DNA from: Zerene cesonia
Taxonomy: Eukaryota; Arthropoda; Insecta; Lepidoptera; Pieridae
DNA: 64,000 nucleotides
Direction of reading: 5' to 3'
Assembly: GCF_012273895.1 (NCBI RefSeq)
Contig: NC_052120.1
Location: forward strand, 8,937,967-9,001,966
Below the pieces are notes generated by a model. That model made no database searches, was not told the DNA's origin, and saw only the letters and a list, made by a program, of their open reading frames with translations. This document shows, piece after piece, positions 21,222 through 34,163 of this stretch (position 1 is the stretch's first letter; each line of letters starts with the position of its first letter). The translations under genes were made by a program, and so were the position numbers.

Positions 21222-21767
21222 AGGATATAGTAGCAGAAATGTTTTTTTTTTATTTTATTTAAATACCGTATGAACAGAAAAATCTTCAGAATCCCCCCAG
21301 CGTCAACTACCAATTTTTCAAACCAGATATTACACGGCGCTTCAAAACCATTCTAAATTTACTTTATAATACGTACCTGCATCAGAAGCCATTATGAGCT
21401 TAATTTTTGCGTTAATGTTTATACACTAATGAAGTCTAAGCAACATTTTAACTTACTTTTTATTTTAATCATAATTCATGCATTTTAAGAGCCTGTCATG
21501 TGGGATTTGAATATAACCTTATGATATTTGAATTTGGAAATATTGAAATACAGTTAGTATAATAAAAATATTATTGATATTCTTTTGCTCGTTTTGGGTT
21601 TTTTATTTCATCTCATTTTCTCTTACATGTAAACTCATATATTACATTGCTCTATTCAAATTTCATAATGGTTTTATGAAGGTGGTAGATTAAGGCCTAT
21701 GAACTCTCATAGAAGGCCCTGCAGTAAGAAAATATATAGGCTGATTATAATATAATAAAGAAGGATT

Positions 21768-21861
21768 TGTTTGAACGCGATCTCAGGCACTACTGGCGTC
21801 ATTTGAAAAAAAAATTGTGTGCTGAATAACCTATTTATTGAGAAAGGCTATATAACAATGT
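21768..21861 (-). repeat. Fragment related to the retroelement end at 34625
   Basis: GTTTGAACGCGATCTCAGGC, ACTACTGGCGTCATTTGAAA and ACCTATTTATTGAGAAAGGC match in order the sequence at 34660-34760. No coding capacity. Confidence 0.55.
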
Positions 21862-22349
21862 TTAAGAGCAACGACGGGGTAAAGCTAATTCCTAATAAAG
21901 AAACTGGATACACACCCAGCTACATAGATAGCTGATGTAACACCACGGTTACCTACGGTAAGCTCAACTGGACTGTACCTGCATCTATGATCTATTAAAC
22001 CAAGATTTAACACTACAACACTATTGCTACAAAGTTTGCTACGGGAAAATGTATTTTAAAACACTCAAGCATCAAAACCTTGACTGGTGGATTAGAAGGG
22101 CCGTAGTGCTGCCCTGGCTGATTTTACGATAGGTCCTAATTGTACCTGTTCCTGGAATTATGGCGTATGTCTATGTAGGTATTGAAGACCTTTAAAGAAT
22201 TTAGTATTATGTGTGTGTTGTGAAAAATTATTTTTGTCATCTCAATAGATGTCAAAACTCTTAAGACAAAAGGTTATTAATATTATTAATTCAAAGATCT
22301 CAATAGATGGCGTGTGGTGTTTCTTAGACACATAACCGAAAGGTAGAAA

Positions 22350-22450
22350 TTCGATTGCTGAGGCGGGATCACGTGTGGCTAGGCGTTGTTACGGTTTGGC
22401 ATAGAGACGAATCCCGCCTCGTGAACAATTTTTTTCTATTCTTTAAAAAA
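22350..22450 (+). repeat. tRNA-like repeat, copy 3, with inverted ends
   Basis: GAGGCGGGAT near 22358 and ATCCCGCCTC near 22410 are perfect inverted repeats. Between them lies GGCTAGGCGTTGTTACGGTT, shared with the copy at 640. A T-rich tail follows. The T-arm is broken on its 5' side in this copy. Confidence 0.55.
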
Positions 22451-22654
22451 TCTTATTTGTAATGATTTTCAATGCCATAAAACTAATAATCAAAAATTAT
22501 TTTTGTGTTAAATATTCCATTTAGTGAGGAAAGCTATCTTAGGTTACTACTAATTACTAAGAAGCTAACTTAAGTCTTGGGACACAGCTAGTATATTATG
22601 TTACCTTAGGAGCATTTTATACTGAGTGTCGTCTACAATATGCATGTGTATCCT

Positions 22655-22780
22655 ATTCCTACTAATATCATAAATGCGAAAGTTTGTAACGATGAGTGTG
22701 TGTTTTTTACTCTTTCACGCAAAAACTACTGAACCTACGATACGGACTTACGCGGGTGAAACCGCAGGGCGCAGCTAGTC
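22655..22780 (-). repeat. Interspersed repeat family B, minus-strand copy
   Basis: TCCTACTAATATCATAAATG, GCGAAAGTTTGTAACGATGA and CACGCAAAAACTACTGAAC, ending GCGGGTGAAACCGCAGGGCG. This is the reverse order of the copy at 63222. Confidence 0.7.
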
Positions 22781-22909
22781 TTTAATATTTAAGATTAATA
22801 CGTTACACTTGATGGTGATGTAAAAATTGTTCTTTGATAACTTTCTTAAACTATGGAATGTGGTGGAGGTAGACAACAATGTATAGATATTACTCGCGTT
22901 AAAAAAACA

Positions 22910-23085
22910 TACAAGAGAATCGGAAGCAGAGGAGAATTTCGGAGGCCCGTTCTTCTTTTTCTCAATCGTCAATTCTTTTCTAATAGCTTTCCCCTTGAAA
23001 ACGGGCAGCGCATTCGCATAGGCGCTATATCTCGGTATGTCCATGGGCGGTGGTAATCGCCTGCTATTCAGCGAACCACCACCTT
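22910..23085 (-). repeat. Interspersed repeat family D, copy 3
   Basis: Minus-strand order: CCATGGGCGGTGGTAATCGC at the right, TTTCCCCTTGAAAACGGGCA in the middle and TCTTCTTTTTCTCAATCGTC at the left. It belongs to the subgroup at 11469 and 20449. Confidence 0.7.
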
Positions 23086-24279
23086 AGTTGCCCGCTATGA
23101 CATAAAAAATATTTCTTATGTCAATATATATAAATGCGTTAGATAGGCTATTGAACACAACACTTTAATCTCTTGTGAAACGGAATATATATACTTAACG
23201 ATCTATTCTAATGTACCTACGTCTTAGAATATCTAAATAAATCGATAAATCTATAATCGTATATTTTGAATGTCTATACATAAAAATTGCTAAAGGCCTG
23301 ACTTGCTGATGTTTTAGTTATAGACACTGAAATATGTAGGTATATCTGTATGTAATTATTTCATTTTAAATTAGAGATATCCGGTAAATATCCGGTATCC
23401 GGTCTACCCAGCGGATTTAATACTCTCAGGCTAAATACCGGATAACTACTATTCCCATACCCCACAAGGGAACACGGGACATAGATTCATAGATTATAGA
23501 TGTCTGTGGTACAAAAACTCACTTTACCAAATATACACTTCATTGTTAATATGCTTCGTAGAAATTGACTGCAAAGATATTATTATTTTATGGCTAACCT
23601 ATTTCTCGAATTTTACATTAGAGGTAAGCGTTTATCTCTCCCATTAAGAGCAAGCTATAAAATTGTTAAATTATTTAGAAATAATCCTGATAACTTCCTT
23701 GAACAAGATAAAGGTGCCTTTACTAAGTTGTATATGCTTTTTAACATATTCCTATCTAATTATTAATAAATGATATCTGTATTTAACTTGTGTATGTTTG
23801 CAAATGGCTTCAGTACGAAATATTTGTTTACTTATTTTATTTATTTTACCAATAAATTGTACTAGATGATTCGACTTTGTCAATATTATGTTACATTTTT
23901 GAATCTTTATCACTTTTCCAACTTAAAAGTAACTTTTTGTAAATATAAGCTATCTGACAAGTTTGCTAAATTTAGTTCCAAGTTAGTGTTAGTTAAGTTA
24001 ATAAATTTAGTTAGGAGTTCAGTTGGATGAAACCGGCACAGACAAAAAAAACAGAGTTTAATCAGAATCACAAAGATAGGTAGCCAAAATACTATTACTT
24101 TACTATTACTATATTAATACTATTGCTATTATATGTTTATAGCTTAATGTATACACATTTTTGGCATAGCAGTATTGCATCCTAGGAGTATTACTCCGAG
24201 GATGTTATACAGAATTTTGAGATTGATACGAGCGCGTCAGAAAAGGGGTTCTTATTGATAAGTACCTCTAGGCAGTAAG

Positions 24280-24762
24280 AGCGTGGCGGGGGGGCTCAGT
24301 AGCTCAGATTGCACTCTGGCACTCTGAGTGAAGCTAATTGGACGCGGAGGGGCTGGACGGCCGGTCAGTGGTCTGAGAGACTCGACCGACCCGACGGCCA
24401 GGGGTCCTTATAGCTGGCTGGCTGGTTGGCTGGCTGACCTGAAGGCTGGCTGGCTGCCTGGCTGAAACCGGCTGGTAATCCGGTAGGCTCGCTGGCTGGA
24501 TGGTGTACCGGCTGGCAGCCTGTCTGGAACCGGCTGCCCCACCGGTTGGCTGGCTGGCTGGCTGGCTATAATGCCGGCTGGCCGGCTGCCTGGAACCGGC
24601 TGGTTACACGGCTGGCTGCCTAGCTGCCTGTAAGGCTGGCTGGCTGGCTAGCTAGGATCCCCCGAGGGGCCAGGTTTGGCTCTAGTGCCGTTGAGATGCG
24701 GCGAGGGATGGCGGCCAGTGGTCGCGGCCTGGCGGTTTCCGCTGGGCAACAATGGGGCTGGA
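24280..24762 (+). repeat. GGCT-type low-complexity block abutting the assembly gap
   Basis: A GC-rich, strongly strand-biased block built of GGCTGGCTGGCTG units, with recurring longer phrases such as CTGGAACCGGCTG. It contrasts sharply with the AT-rich flanks and runs into the gap. Open frames across it are not credible genes. Confidence 0.8.
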
Positions 24763-25762
24763 NNNNNNNNNNNNNNNNNNNNNNNNNNNNNNNNNNNNNN
24801 NNNNNNNNNNNNNNNNNNNNNNNNNNNNNNNNNNNNNNNNNNNNNNNNNNNNNNNNNNNNNNNNNNNNNNNNNNNNNNNNNNNNNNNNNNNNNNNNNNNN
24901 NNNNNNNNNNNNNNNNNNNNNNNNNNNNNNNNNNNNNNNNNNNNNNNNNNNNNNNNNNNNNNNNNNNNNNNNNNNNNNNNNNNNNNNNNNNNNNNNNNNN
25001 NNNNNNNNNNNNNNNNNNNNNNNNNNNNNNNNNNNNNNNNNNNNNNNNNNNNNNNNNNNNNNNNNNNNNNNNNNNNNNNNNNNNNNNNNNNNNNNNNNNN
25101 NNNNNNNNNNNNNNNNNNNNNNNNNNNNNNNNNNNNNNNNNNNNNNNNNNNNNNNNNNNNNNNNNNNNNNNNNNNNNNNNNNNNNNNNNNNNNNNNNNNN
25201 NNNNNNNNNNNNNNNNNNNNNNNNNNNNNNNNNNNNNNNNNNNNNNNNNNNNNNNNNNNNNNNNNNNNNNNNNNNNNNNNNNNNNNNNNNNNNNNNNNNN
25301 NNNNNNNNNNNNNNNNNNNNNNNNNNNNNNNNNNNNNNNNNNNNNNNNNNNNNNNNNNNNNNNNNNNNNNNNNNNNNNNNNNNNNNNNNNNNNNNNNNNN
25401 NNNNNNNNNNNNNNNNNNNNNNNNNNNNNNNNNNNNNNNNNNNNNNNNNNNNNNNNNNNNNNNNNNNNNNNNNNNNNNNNNNNNNNNNNNNNNNNNNNNN
25501 NNNNNNNNNNNNNNNNNNNNNNNNNNNNNNNNNNNNNNNNNNNNNNNNNNNNNNNNNNNNNNNNNNNNNNNNNNNNNNNNNNNNNNNNNNNNNNNNNNNN
25601 NNNNNNNNNNNNNNNNNNNNNNNNNNNNNNNNNNNNNNNNNNNNNNNNNNNNNNNNNNNNNNNNNNNNNNNNNNNNNNNNNNNNNNNNNNNNNNNNNNNN
25701 NNNNNNNNNNNNNNNNNNNNNNNNNNNNNNNNNNNNNNNNNNNNNNNNNNNNNNNNNNNNNN
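24763..25762. other. Assembly gap (1000 N)
   Basis: Exactly 1000 undetermined bases. The round number suggests a placeholder length, so the true distance is unknown. The left flank is a low-complexity GGCT repeat that probably caused the break. Confidence 0.98.
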
Positions 25763-26731
25763 GACAGATTCGAAATTCAAATGTAATATTTTTTTATAAT
25801 TAAGTGTAACAGTATTTATGGCCAGACTAAGTATACTCCATAGTGACGTAGTTGGCCTTTGCTAGGTTCCAACGTCAATATTGTAGAAATGTTATACCTA
25901 ATTATATTGATTTTAATAATATTATATTGAATTATATTATATTGAATTATAATGTAGAAATATTATACCTAATTACACAGATATTATAAACTTGTATAAA
26001 TCTATCTTGTTTATATTCCAATTTAGTTGAATGAAAAAAAAATTTACTACGAATTATGTTTCCAATAACATAATTGGTTAGGAAAACTACTACTGCTAGA
26101 GAACTAAAAATAAAAAATAAAAACTTTTCTGACTAACGCAATTATCTTTGGAAAACGGTAATAAAACGTGTCTATCACTAATACTGAAGGCACTAATACT
26201 GAAAAATACCCAACATTTTTACGAAAGCAATTACAGTTATTTATGACTATTATGATATAACCAAAAGTGGAACTCACGTGAATATATTATATGTATACAT
26301 TTGACCCCTGACATTTCCGCTATTACATTAATTTATAATGTGCAGCGGATTTTTTTATCCTGTATTTATAAATAAAAAATATATTGAAGTAAATAAAGAT
26401 GGTTAGACCTATACATTACATACGAATATTTTATAAAACAAATTCTAGAGAAAAGAGAGTATTTCCTATTGACTTTTAATTCTCTACATTGAGCACAAGA
26501 TATCCGCTCGCGTTGAAGTCTTTTTCACTGAACAGGCGCATCTCTACATTGCGGGAATGAATAAACTTCACGTATTATAATTAAAATAAATAAAACTATT
26601 TTATGTGTTCTCAAATTCAACCAGTCCTGAATAAAAAATAAAACCGAAAACTTCACCCGCTGCCGGCGAACTAAACGGCTGTCATACAGGAATAAAATTT
26701 AAAATTTACAGTGCGAGATAAGGGTACAGAG
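25763..26731. other. AT-rich intergenic DNA right of the gap
   Basis: No exon or known repeat was recognised. A local duplication of TATATTGAATTATA-like sequence occurs at about 25910-25970. Confidence 0.5.
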
Positions 26732-27063
26732 TATAAATAATTGTATAGTGTTATCATAACGTTATCCACGGATCAACCGACGTCCCTATCCACTATCGAG
26801 GGAGGCTCGAAATTGGCGTTCAAAACGGTATGCGAGCAACCTGTTATGGCGGGCGGGAGGGGAGCCGCCGACGCCGCCAGTGCCTCCGCGAGCCTTGCCG
26901 CGACCGTGTGCCTCCACGCCGTGCTACACGTTCCCATTGAAAACTTGTGCCAAACAGTGCTACCTAGATTCTTGTATTTAGTGTTAATTCGGATTGCAGT
27001 GTTGTGCTTTTGTGTGTGCTAAAAGCGTATGATTATGAACGGAACTGCGTAAAGGATTCTGGA
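26732..27063 (+). promoter_or_regulatory. Candidate core promoter and GC-rich 5' UTR exon, possibly of dachsous
   Basis: TATAAATA at 26732-26739 precedes a GC-rich stretch (26800-26930, rich in GCCGCCGACGCCGCC-like sequence), unlike the AT-rich surroundings. A splice-donor-like GGAG|GTGGGT follows at 27064 and another, CTGC|GTAAAG, at about 27048. A noncoding first exon here would splice to the acceptor at 34989. The small open frame inside (ATG at about 26854, ending CFCVC) resembles no family I know. This is inference; RNA data would decide. Confidence 0.3.
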
Positions 27064-29871
27064 GGTGGGTTCTCCGAGTTTCGACTAACTTGCTAAGTTG
27101 GTCCCGCTTTTAAGCTAAGGCGTAAGCTTGCGTATCACTGTGCTCTTAGTAGACGAGTAGCTTTGCGTAATGTGTACTTTGCAAGGGCTCTACATGTGAC
27201 TTTGTAAGAGTTAAGTGATGTAGAGTTTTGAGTTTCTTACTTTTTCAAATTCAACCGGTATAATGCATCTTGCCATAAAACATCGTAAAGAGTCGTTTAA
27301 AAAGGTTTTATATTCCATAATGAGCAACGCGTTAAAAAAATACGTGGACCACGATCAAAACAAACAGAAATGCTATCAAAGATATATCTGTCTGTACTAT
27401 ATATGAGAAGAAAACATAGGAAAACAATATTTTTCACATGCACACGCGCTTTCAATAAACGACCAGAGCTTTCAAGTTTTAGAGACACGATACTTAAAAT
27501 CTATATTAGACTTTATGTTAGTGTAAAAGTCACATGGAAATAGATTTCAAACCTTAAATATAATCGCAACGATTCTATCTATAATCAGAATACAGTCCCA
27601 TCTATAAATTATAAGGCAAAATAAGAAATACACTCAACAAAAATTCTTTCAGTCTCGCTTAGTAAACAATCTGTAGCTCATCCTCCTACGTAGCCTTTAA
27701 TCTCGGCACAAATCCGAATCTTACGAGAGCACGGAGTCGTCAGGCATTCGCACCTGGTATTGTCTATAAAACCCGGCCCATTACACTTTATGGACTCGGC
27801 TTCAGATAACACATTTTATTTCTAATTACTTTTTATGTTGGACCTAATGCATCTAAGGCTTTATAGCATCCAGCTCAGGTTAAAGATTCTAATTTTCGTT
27901 ATTGATTTGTACAAATGCAGTCCGATCATTATTTGGATGGTAGATGTATTAATTGCATTTTTCAATCCCTCTAAATTTTAGGATCTTAATTAATTGAATG
28001 CTATCATAAAAGGCATTATAAATCAATATAATTCGACTCTTATCACTCCAGAATGAAAATAAAAGAAATAAAAGTTTTAAGGAGGTCGTACAAAAACATT
28101 CAAACTATTTTAATACCACAGCCTGTGAAGTTATCTGTGAAATATCTTTCTATAGATATAGGATTAGGGAAAATTGCGCAATAAATAGCTATCAGTAACT
28201 CTAGAATCAATTATAATACGATAAATCGTATTAGTTTCTAGAAGTAATATTATAATTTGTAACAGTAACATATATATTACTCGTAAATTGTAAAACATCT
28301 AACTCTTGTTTTATCTTTGGTACAAAATATATTTATACCTAAAAAGCTTCCTTACAATAGTAGATACAAAAAAGAAAAAGAAGTTAGAAGAAGTTTTAGG
28401 AAGATAATATTAACAATTGTATCGGTAGGTTAAAAAGTACATGAGTTATACACAAGACAGTTATACAAATAACTTCATTTCATTTAAATTTCAGTATACT
28501 TCATATACACTAGAAAACATAATATGTACTTAAGTGATCACTAATTTAGACATTTATGAGGTTTACCGCTCCATTTCTCAGAATGCTTCTTTCTAAGCTC
28601 AAACAGAATATAACTCGTCCGCTTTGCTTACAGGCAATTAAACAAGGAAGCGATTTTGTACAATTTAAAGTAATGATAAAATTACCTGTCCATACGTAAT
28701 ACAAACTTGATGACTTAACTGTATATGAGATTTTTTAATTATCTACGTTCAACTGGCTAAAGACTTGTTTTTCTTCAACCGATAGAATATACATGGTAAT
28801 CATTAGGACACAATCGCACGGCGGTTTTTTATTGGCGATTTGTAATTATGCAATTTGTTTCGATAAGTGAAGAGAATGGTAAGTCCAAAGAATTTATCTG
28901 GGATAATAAATTCATATGTTTTATAATTGAGATACTAAGTTTGGTTGGAAGTAAATTATTTTGTTTTAAATAATCTATTACTATATTTAATAGTTGAATA
29001 TTTAAGATAATATATTGTTTATAAGGCGGGTATTATATTTCATTTGAAATTCAATCAGCCTATTAGGGATTACTAAAAATATTTATGTTTCTAAGTAATA
29101 GGAACTATTATAACCGACTTCCTAAGTTATTAATAAAATAACAATTTTCGTTTATCAAAATTCATTAATGAAACTTAAGATAAAACATCAATAATCACTT
29201 TAATGAATATCCGTATAATATTATTTAGAATATACATATTTTAAAACAAAAAAAAAAAATTATTTGATAACGCGTGTCTGTCGATCCTAGAACCAGTTCC
29301 ATTCAAAATATTAGTGGGTTTTGAACCCGCTTGGCGGAAAATATTAAGAAGTTTTAATATTAGAATAATATTCGCGTTATGTCAAAATATCATGTTCAAA
29401 TGCATTTCGTCAATTAACTACATTTTCGTATTAAATATACATTACAGCGGCGAAGTTACCATTGAAACTAAAATTGATAAATTATAACAGGGTAAAAAAA
29501 TGGTCGTCAAAAGCACAGATTATACGCAATATTTTATTCATTCATTAGTATGTGTTTATTTAGATGGGTAATTTTTATACAATCTATGTTTTATGTTATA
29601 TATTATTAAGCATTACTAATAGCATAGGTAATAATATTATACTAGGTAATATCGAACTTATTATAATTTTTCAAGTTTCCTAATACAAAGTAGTTTATCT
29701 TATCAATGATTTAGTTTATTAAGCTTCAATCACTGTTTTATTCAGACACTACATAAAAAGAAACCGAAATATTTTTTTATGCATTTAAATGCAAAATGAA
29801 CTCAACTGTATATTGTCTAAAATAAAAGATTAACGTAAATTTTGAAATTAAAAGCTTTTTAAGACTGGTCT

Positions 29872-30011
29872 CCCCGTGACCACGCTCGCTGTAAAGTGTT
29901 TGAAACGTCGGTTTAATAATATAATGAATAAATCGCGTTTAGAATCCGTTAAAAAGTTTTTAATTGCTAAATGTATGATACTCGCGTAAAATCAAACACA
30001 AGAAAATACTA
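29872..30011 (+). repeat. Interspersed repeat family E, copy 2
   Basis: CCGTGACCACGCTCGCTGTA, GTTTGAAACGTCGGTTTAAT, ATGAATAAATCGCGTTTAGA and ACTCGCGTAAAATCAAACAC, ending AAGAAAATACTA. It is close to the copies at 14039 and 58724. Confidence 0.75.
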
Positions 30012-30939
30012 GATTAACGTAATATATTATAACTTAACATAATTATTAAAAATATTGATTTAAATGCAATGCTCTTATTTTTATTCGATATTTATAGCGA
30101 CATTTTTAATTTACCCTAAGGCAAACGTAAACATAATGTTTGGTTTCCACATAAATACGTTTAAATACGAAAAAAGCTGTTATTAAGCTATCATTAAGAA
30201 TATATTTATGTTGATTATTTATTATTATTGCCAAAAACAAAAGCAAATCATTTTCTTTTCTTCTCTCTTAACATCGACAAATCCCATTATATTATAATTA
30301 TCATATATTTTTTCGTGTATAAAAGTCACCATCACTCTTCCAAAAAGACAAAAAATATGTAAGGAACATACAATATATTTCGTTTATCGGCGAAAAATCG
30401 TCCGAAGATTGTATTACTTACTCGTAAATTACATCAAACGGTGTAAGGGGACAGAATTTACACTGCTTAATAAAGAAATAACACGAATTTTTTAGTCTGT
30501 TACACCTACGCGCCATTTTGAATTTGCCGCCATGTCTTATTGGATATTTTAAAAATGCTAAAGTTGTTATTGACAAAAATTGTTGAGATATTTTATGTTT
30601 ATGAAACAGCTACAGGCGTGTTGATACGAATGGTACAAAGCATCGATTGATAACCATCATATTCAATGCAAAGTAGGGCATTGGAGTTTCTTTATGCGAA
30701 TGGACTCTATTTTTATTAAAGTCTTCATTGTGTTGGTCGCCTTTTTATGGAAATTTTATGTAGGCATTCCATATTTGAATTGTTGTAGTATAAGTTAATA
30801 ATGTTATAAAACGAACGTTTATCACTTCACAGAGGTTGAGGTGTCATAACTTACAACATAAGTATAGCACTGTTTAGCATATTTTATACATTATAAAAAT
30901 TGTCATGATATATTGTCGATTTTCTATTCTATGTCCTTT

Positions 30940-31060
30940 CTTGAGTCTCAAACTATCCCTGTATTAAATTTCATCCAAGTCTGTTCAATGGTTTAGGCGT
31001 GAAGAGGAAACGGACAGTGTTACTTTAGCATTTATAATATCAGTAGAGATAGTAGGGATT
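30940..31060 (+). repeat. Interspersed repeat family F fragment
   Basis: CTTGAGTCTCAAACTATCCC, AAATTTCATCCAAGTCTGTT, CAATGGTTTAGGCGTGAAGA and a closing TTTATAATATCAGTAGAGAT are typical of lepidopteran non-LTR 3' ends. The class is inferred. Confidence 0.55.
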
Positions 31061-31319
31061 ATATTTGAGTTAGCAACCCTTACCTAGGTGTAGATATTTT
31101 TCTATAATTTTAAACAATGAACTAAAATAATAATAACAAAGAAAATTATGAATTATATTCCTTGTCTATGTTATGACATGTTTATTTTACGGCCAGTGAT
31201 ATGTCACTGACCATAAAGAAATAAAAAAATAATTTAATACCATCCTTAAAAAAATTTAAAAATATAAAATAAACAAAAATCGAACAGACCTTCAAGATTA
31301 TCGTTTAGGAATCGCACAA

Positions 31320-31470
31320 TAACTTATTCGCGCATAGTATAATCTTTGGGAAGGAATGGTGAACGTCCACCGGCCGGAGCATGCGCGGGATTTTTGACGT
31401 TAATTCACTGAGGCGGCTTTTTGGCCATCGCCGACGCTTTGCGAGCAATTTAATACATTTTTACTTAGAT
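31320..31470. promoter_or_regulatory. CpG-rich patch, candidate regulatory element
   Basis: About 150 bp of high-complexity, CpG-rich sequence in AT-rich DNA, with GAGCATGCGCGGG, TTTGACGTTAATTC and ATCGCCGACGC. It matches none of the repeats in this window. A role as promoter or enhancer is only inferred. Confidence 0.25.
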
Positions 31471-33365
31471 ATATCTCGCTTTTTAGATCACTGAATAATT
31501 TTTGGCGTTTCTGTTGAGTTTGTGTTACAAATTATTTGAACAAGCATTTAGTTTTTCGTGTCTAATTTTTAATAACAGTCGTTGTCAATATACTTTTTTA
31601 TTTTATATACCTATATATGTATTTTAAGTCACTGGAATATAATTTAGATTGAAAAAAACATATAAAAAACATATCAATTTACGCTTATCTGAAATAGTAT
31701 ATTTAAAGATAGCTAGCAACATAAAATTAAATTATTCTGGAAACTCGATTTATTTTCTAGACAGACAATTTCGATCACTATTATAAATAAGTATGCACTT
31801 ATAACGTACTTAAAATTTACTTTAGATAACACTTCGAACTCATTCTAGGAATATGATCGAACTTTTCATTTAGGCATCAATAAAATGTGGCAACATAAGT
31901 GCATAATACATGTATATATTTCGTATACAATCGCCTGCTCTTTACGGATCGTGGCTGGCAATAAAAAACTGATTTTATTATCTAGACGAACGCGAATGCT
32001 TGGATACGAGGATTTTTGGAACTTGTTATTTTACTTTTTTTTTGTGATATATTTAAAAAATTCTTCTGTTAATTGGTTAATATATTGAAGCAACTAATGG
32101 TGGTGCTGTGCAAGTTATTTCCATATCAATAATATTTTATATGAAAATAAAAAAAAAGCAAATCGGTTAGCCTCTTATTCCGTAGCACTTCAATGTTATT
32201 TACAGAAAATTTATTTTTACTATTATTTAGAAGAGTATTAATATAGAGTGAGTGTAATATGTTTCATAAAAGCCCTCTACAATAAAACCTTATAATTTTG
32301 ATACAACTATCACATTCATGTACACAACTCCTAAGGATAAATTAATAAGAAACAAAAGCTGAAGGCTCAAAAAAGTTATGTATGTGTATGCATACATACA
32401 TGTGTGTGTAAAAAGCCAATGTGTGGTACACCTGCTAACTACATAGTTAAATCCTAGTGTGTTATTGTTTTAAGTGAAACAATAGTACCTAAAATTTCCT
32501 CGCTAATAGCTTGGCACTGAGCCCGATGTGGCTACCTGCGCATACGTCAACAAAGGATCCTTACAATGAAGCCCCGGGCAACGAACAGACGGACATAAAA
32601 ATATATTTGTTCTACCTATTGTTCACGTACAAAGTTGAGATAAAATGACCGGTCATTAGTTGTGATTATATACAAGACATATGCGTGTACGTATAGTAAG
32701 GTATGACATATTGGAATTTTTTAATAATTATAAACTATCTACTTTGAAGTACATTGAAGGTTATCAATACATTGCTTTACGCTACAATAATATAATCCAA
32801 TCAATGTATTGTGCACGTCAATTTACTATTCAGTGGTCGAGTATTAGTTATTACAAGATTGGGTAACAAAGGTATAACATTCGTAATTCAGAATTAGCTT
32901 CAAGAATTATGGCCCATTAAGTGTTATTGTTAAATATATGTTCATCTTGATTAAAATTACAGTCATAAATGCCATTTACAATAGAACTCATTTGCACTAT
33001 GGCCAAAAAATAATAATTATTAATTTGACTCGTTAGTACTAAAATTGCAAATTACATTGTTATAAAAATGTAATAATTTGTGGTAATAATTAATGCCAGC
33101 TTATATACGGAATGGCGGAATTATCAAAGAGCCTATTATTAATTCGATGTTGTGAAATATTCCAGATGTAGTTATGTATATAAATGATTTTTATTTGTGA
33201 TAAGGCTAGTGTGTAAATTAAAAATGTTGCTGTGAGTTTTAATAAGAGAACAAAAAATTAATGGATTAAAGCATTTTATTTCGACTTATGCGTTATGTAT
33301 TTCACGTGTATTTGTATAATCACTGTGCAAATTATAATCATAGAAACATAATCAGAAGTGTACTT

Positions 33366-33555
33366 TTTTATGTCACCGTCGGCAATAGAGCTAGTGGTAC
33401 GCCTGACGGTAAGCTCTACCACTGCCCATGAACATTTGGAGAGGCGTATTGTCCATAGCAGTCCTTATGCCTCTACAGATGGATTACCGACTTTAAATTG
33501 GGCAGGATTGGCAAGGGGAATAAAGGAAAGGACACATACAAAAAAACTACCGCAT
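33366..33555 (+). repeat. Interspersed repeat family D, copy 4
   Basis: TTTATGTCACCGTCGGCAAT, GTGGTACGCCTGACGGTAAG, CACTGCCCATGAACATTTGG and TGCCTCTACAGATGGATTAC occur in order. It belongs to the second subgroup, with copies at 43186 and 58960. A small open frame inside it is not a gene. Confidence 0.75.
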
Positions 33556-33978
33556 ACACAAGCTACTTCAATATAATACATATTTTCTAATAGTTACAAA
33601 TTAGAGATGTTTCAACAAAAAGTATCAATTTATACAATAACTAAAAGGCTTCACATTTTTAATTAAACTTGAACATGACACATTCGCGATAAAACACATA
33701 AGCACTATTGCAATTTAAAAATGTATCATCCACTTTGCACTCGGCTCGCTATCTGCCATTCACCCGAGTATAGCCGCGAGTCCCGCTAGTGTTAATGGTG
33801 ATACCGGTCTTAGATATGTTGCTCTGTCTATGCTAGCGGATAGCGATTCCATTCTTCCTTAGTATTGTTAATAACGCATTTGGAATTTGGCAACAAAGAA
33901 AATTGGGCCTATAGACCCCTTAGTAGTGTCAATAACTATATTGGATTTCGGGGATAAAGAGAAACGTGCCATCACTAC

Positions 33979-34163
33979 TTAGTATAAAACAAAGTCGCTT
34001 TCTCTATTCCTATGCCCCTGCATAAATCTTTAAAATTACCCAACGGATTTTGATGGCGTTTTTTTAATAGATAAAATGATACAAGAGGAGGGTTTATATT
34101 TATAATAACATCTGTTAAACTACTCCGAATTTAACGCGTGCGAAGCCGCGGACAAAAGCTAGT
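33979..34163 (-). repeat. Interspersed repeat family A, copy 3
   Basis: Minus-strand order: TAGTATAAAACAAAGTCGCT, ACCCAACGGATTTTGATGGC, AACTACTCCGAATTTAACGC and GAAGCCGCGGACAAAAGCTA. It looks nearly full length. Confidence 0.75.

Larger units (their letters stand above)
18860..24230. other. Repeat-rich intergenic stretch right of Gemin8
   Basis: No coding exon was recognised over more than 5 kb. It contains repeats of families A, B, C and D, an inverted-repeat transposon (20662), a tRNA-like repeat (22350), a 44-bp tandem duplication (19881) and a family-B-like fragment around 20150-20270. The parts at 19161-19617 and 23110-24230 are AT-rich with nothing I recognise. Confidence 0.6.

Noticed and set aside
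24620..25803. Long open frames of 340-390 codons on both strands around 24.6-25.8 kb
   Set aside because: They consist almost wholly of undetermined bases in the assembly gap; the readable ends are low-complexity GGCT repeat or short AT-rich sequence.
33358..33576. 72-codon open frame
   Set aside because: It lies wholly inside a family D repeat found six times in the window.
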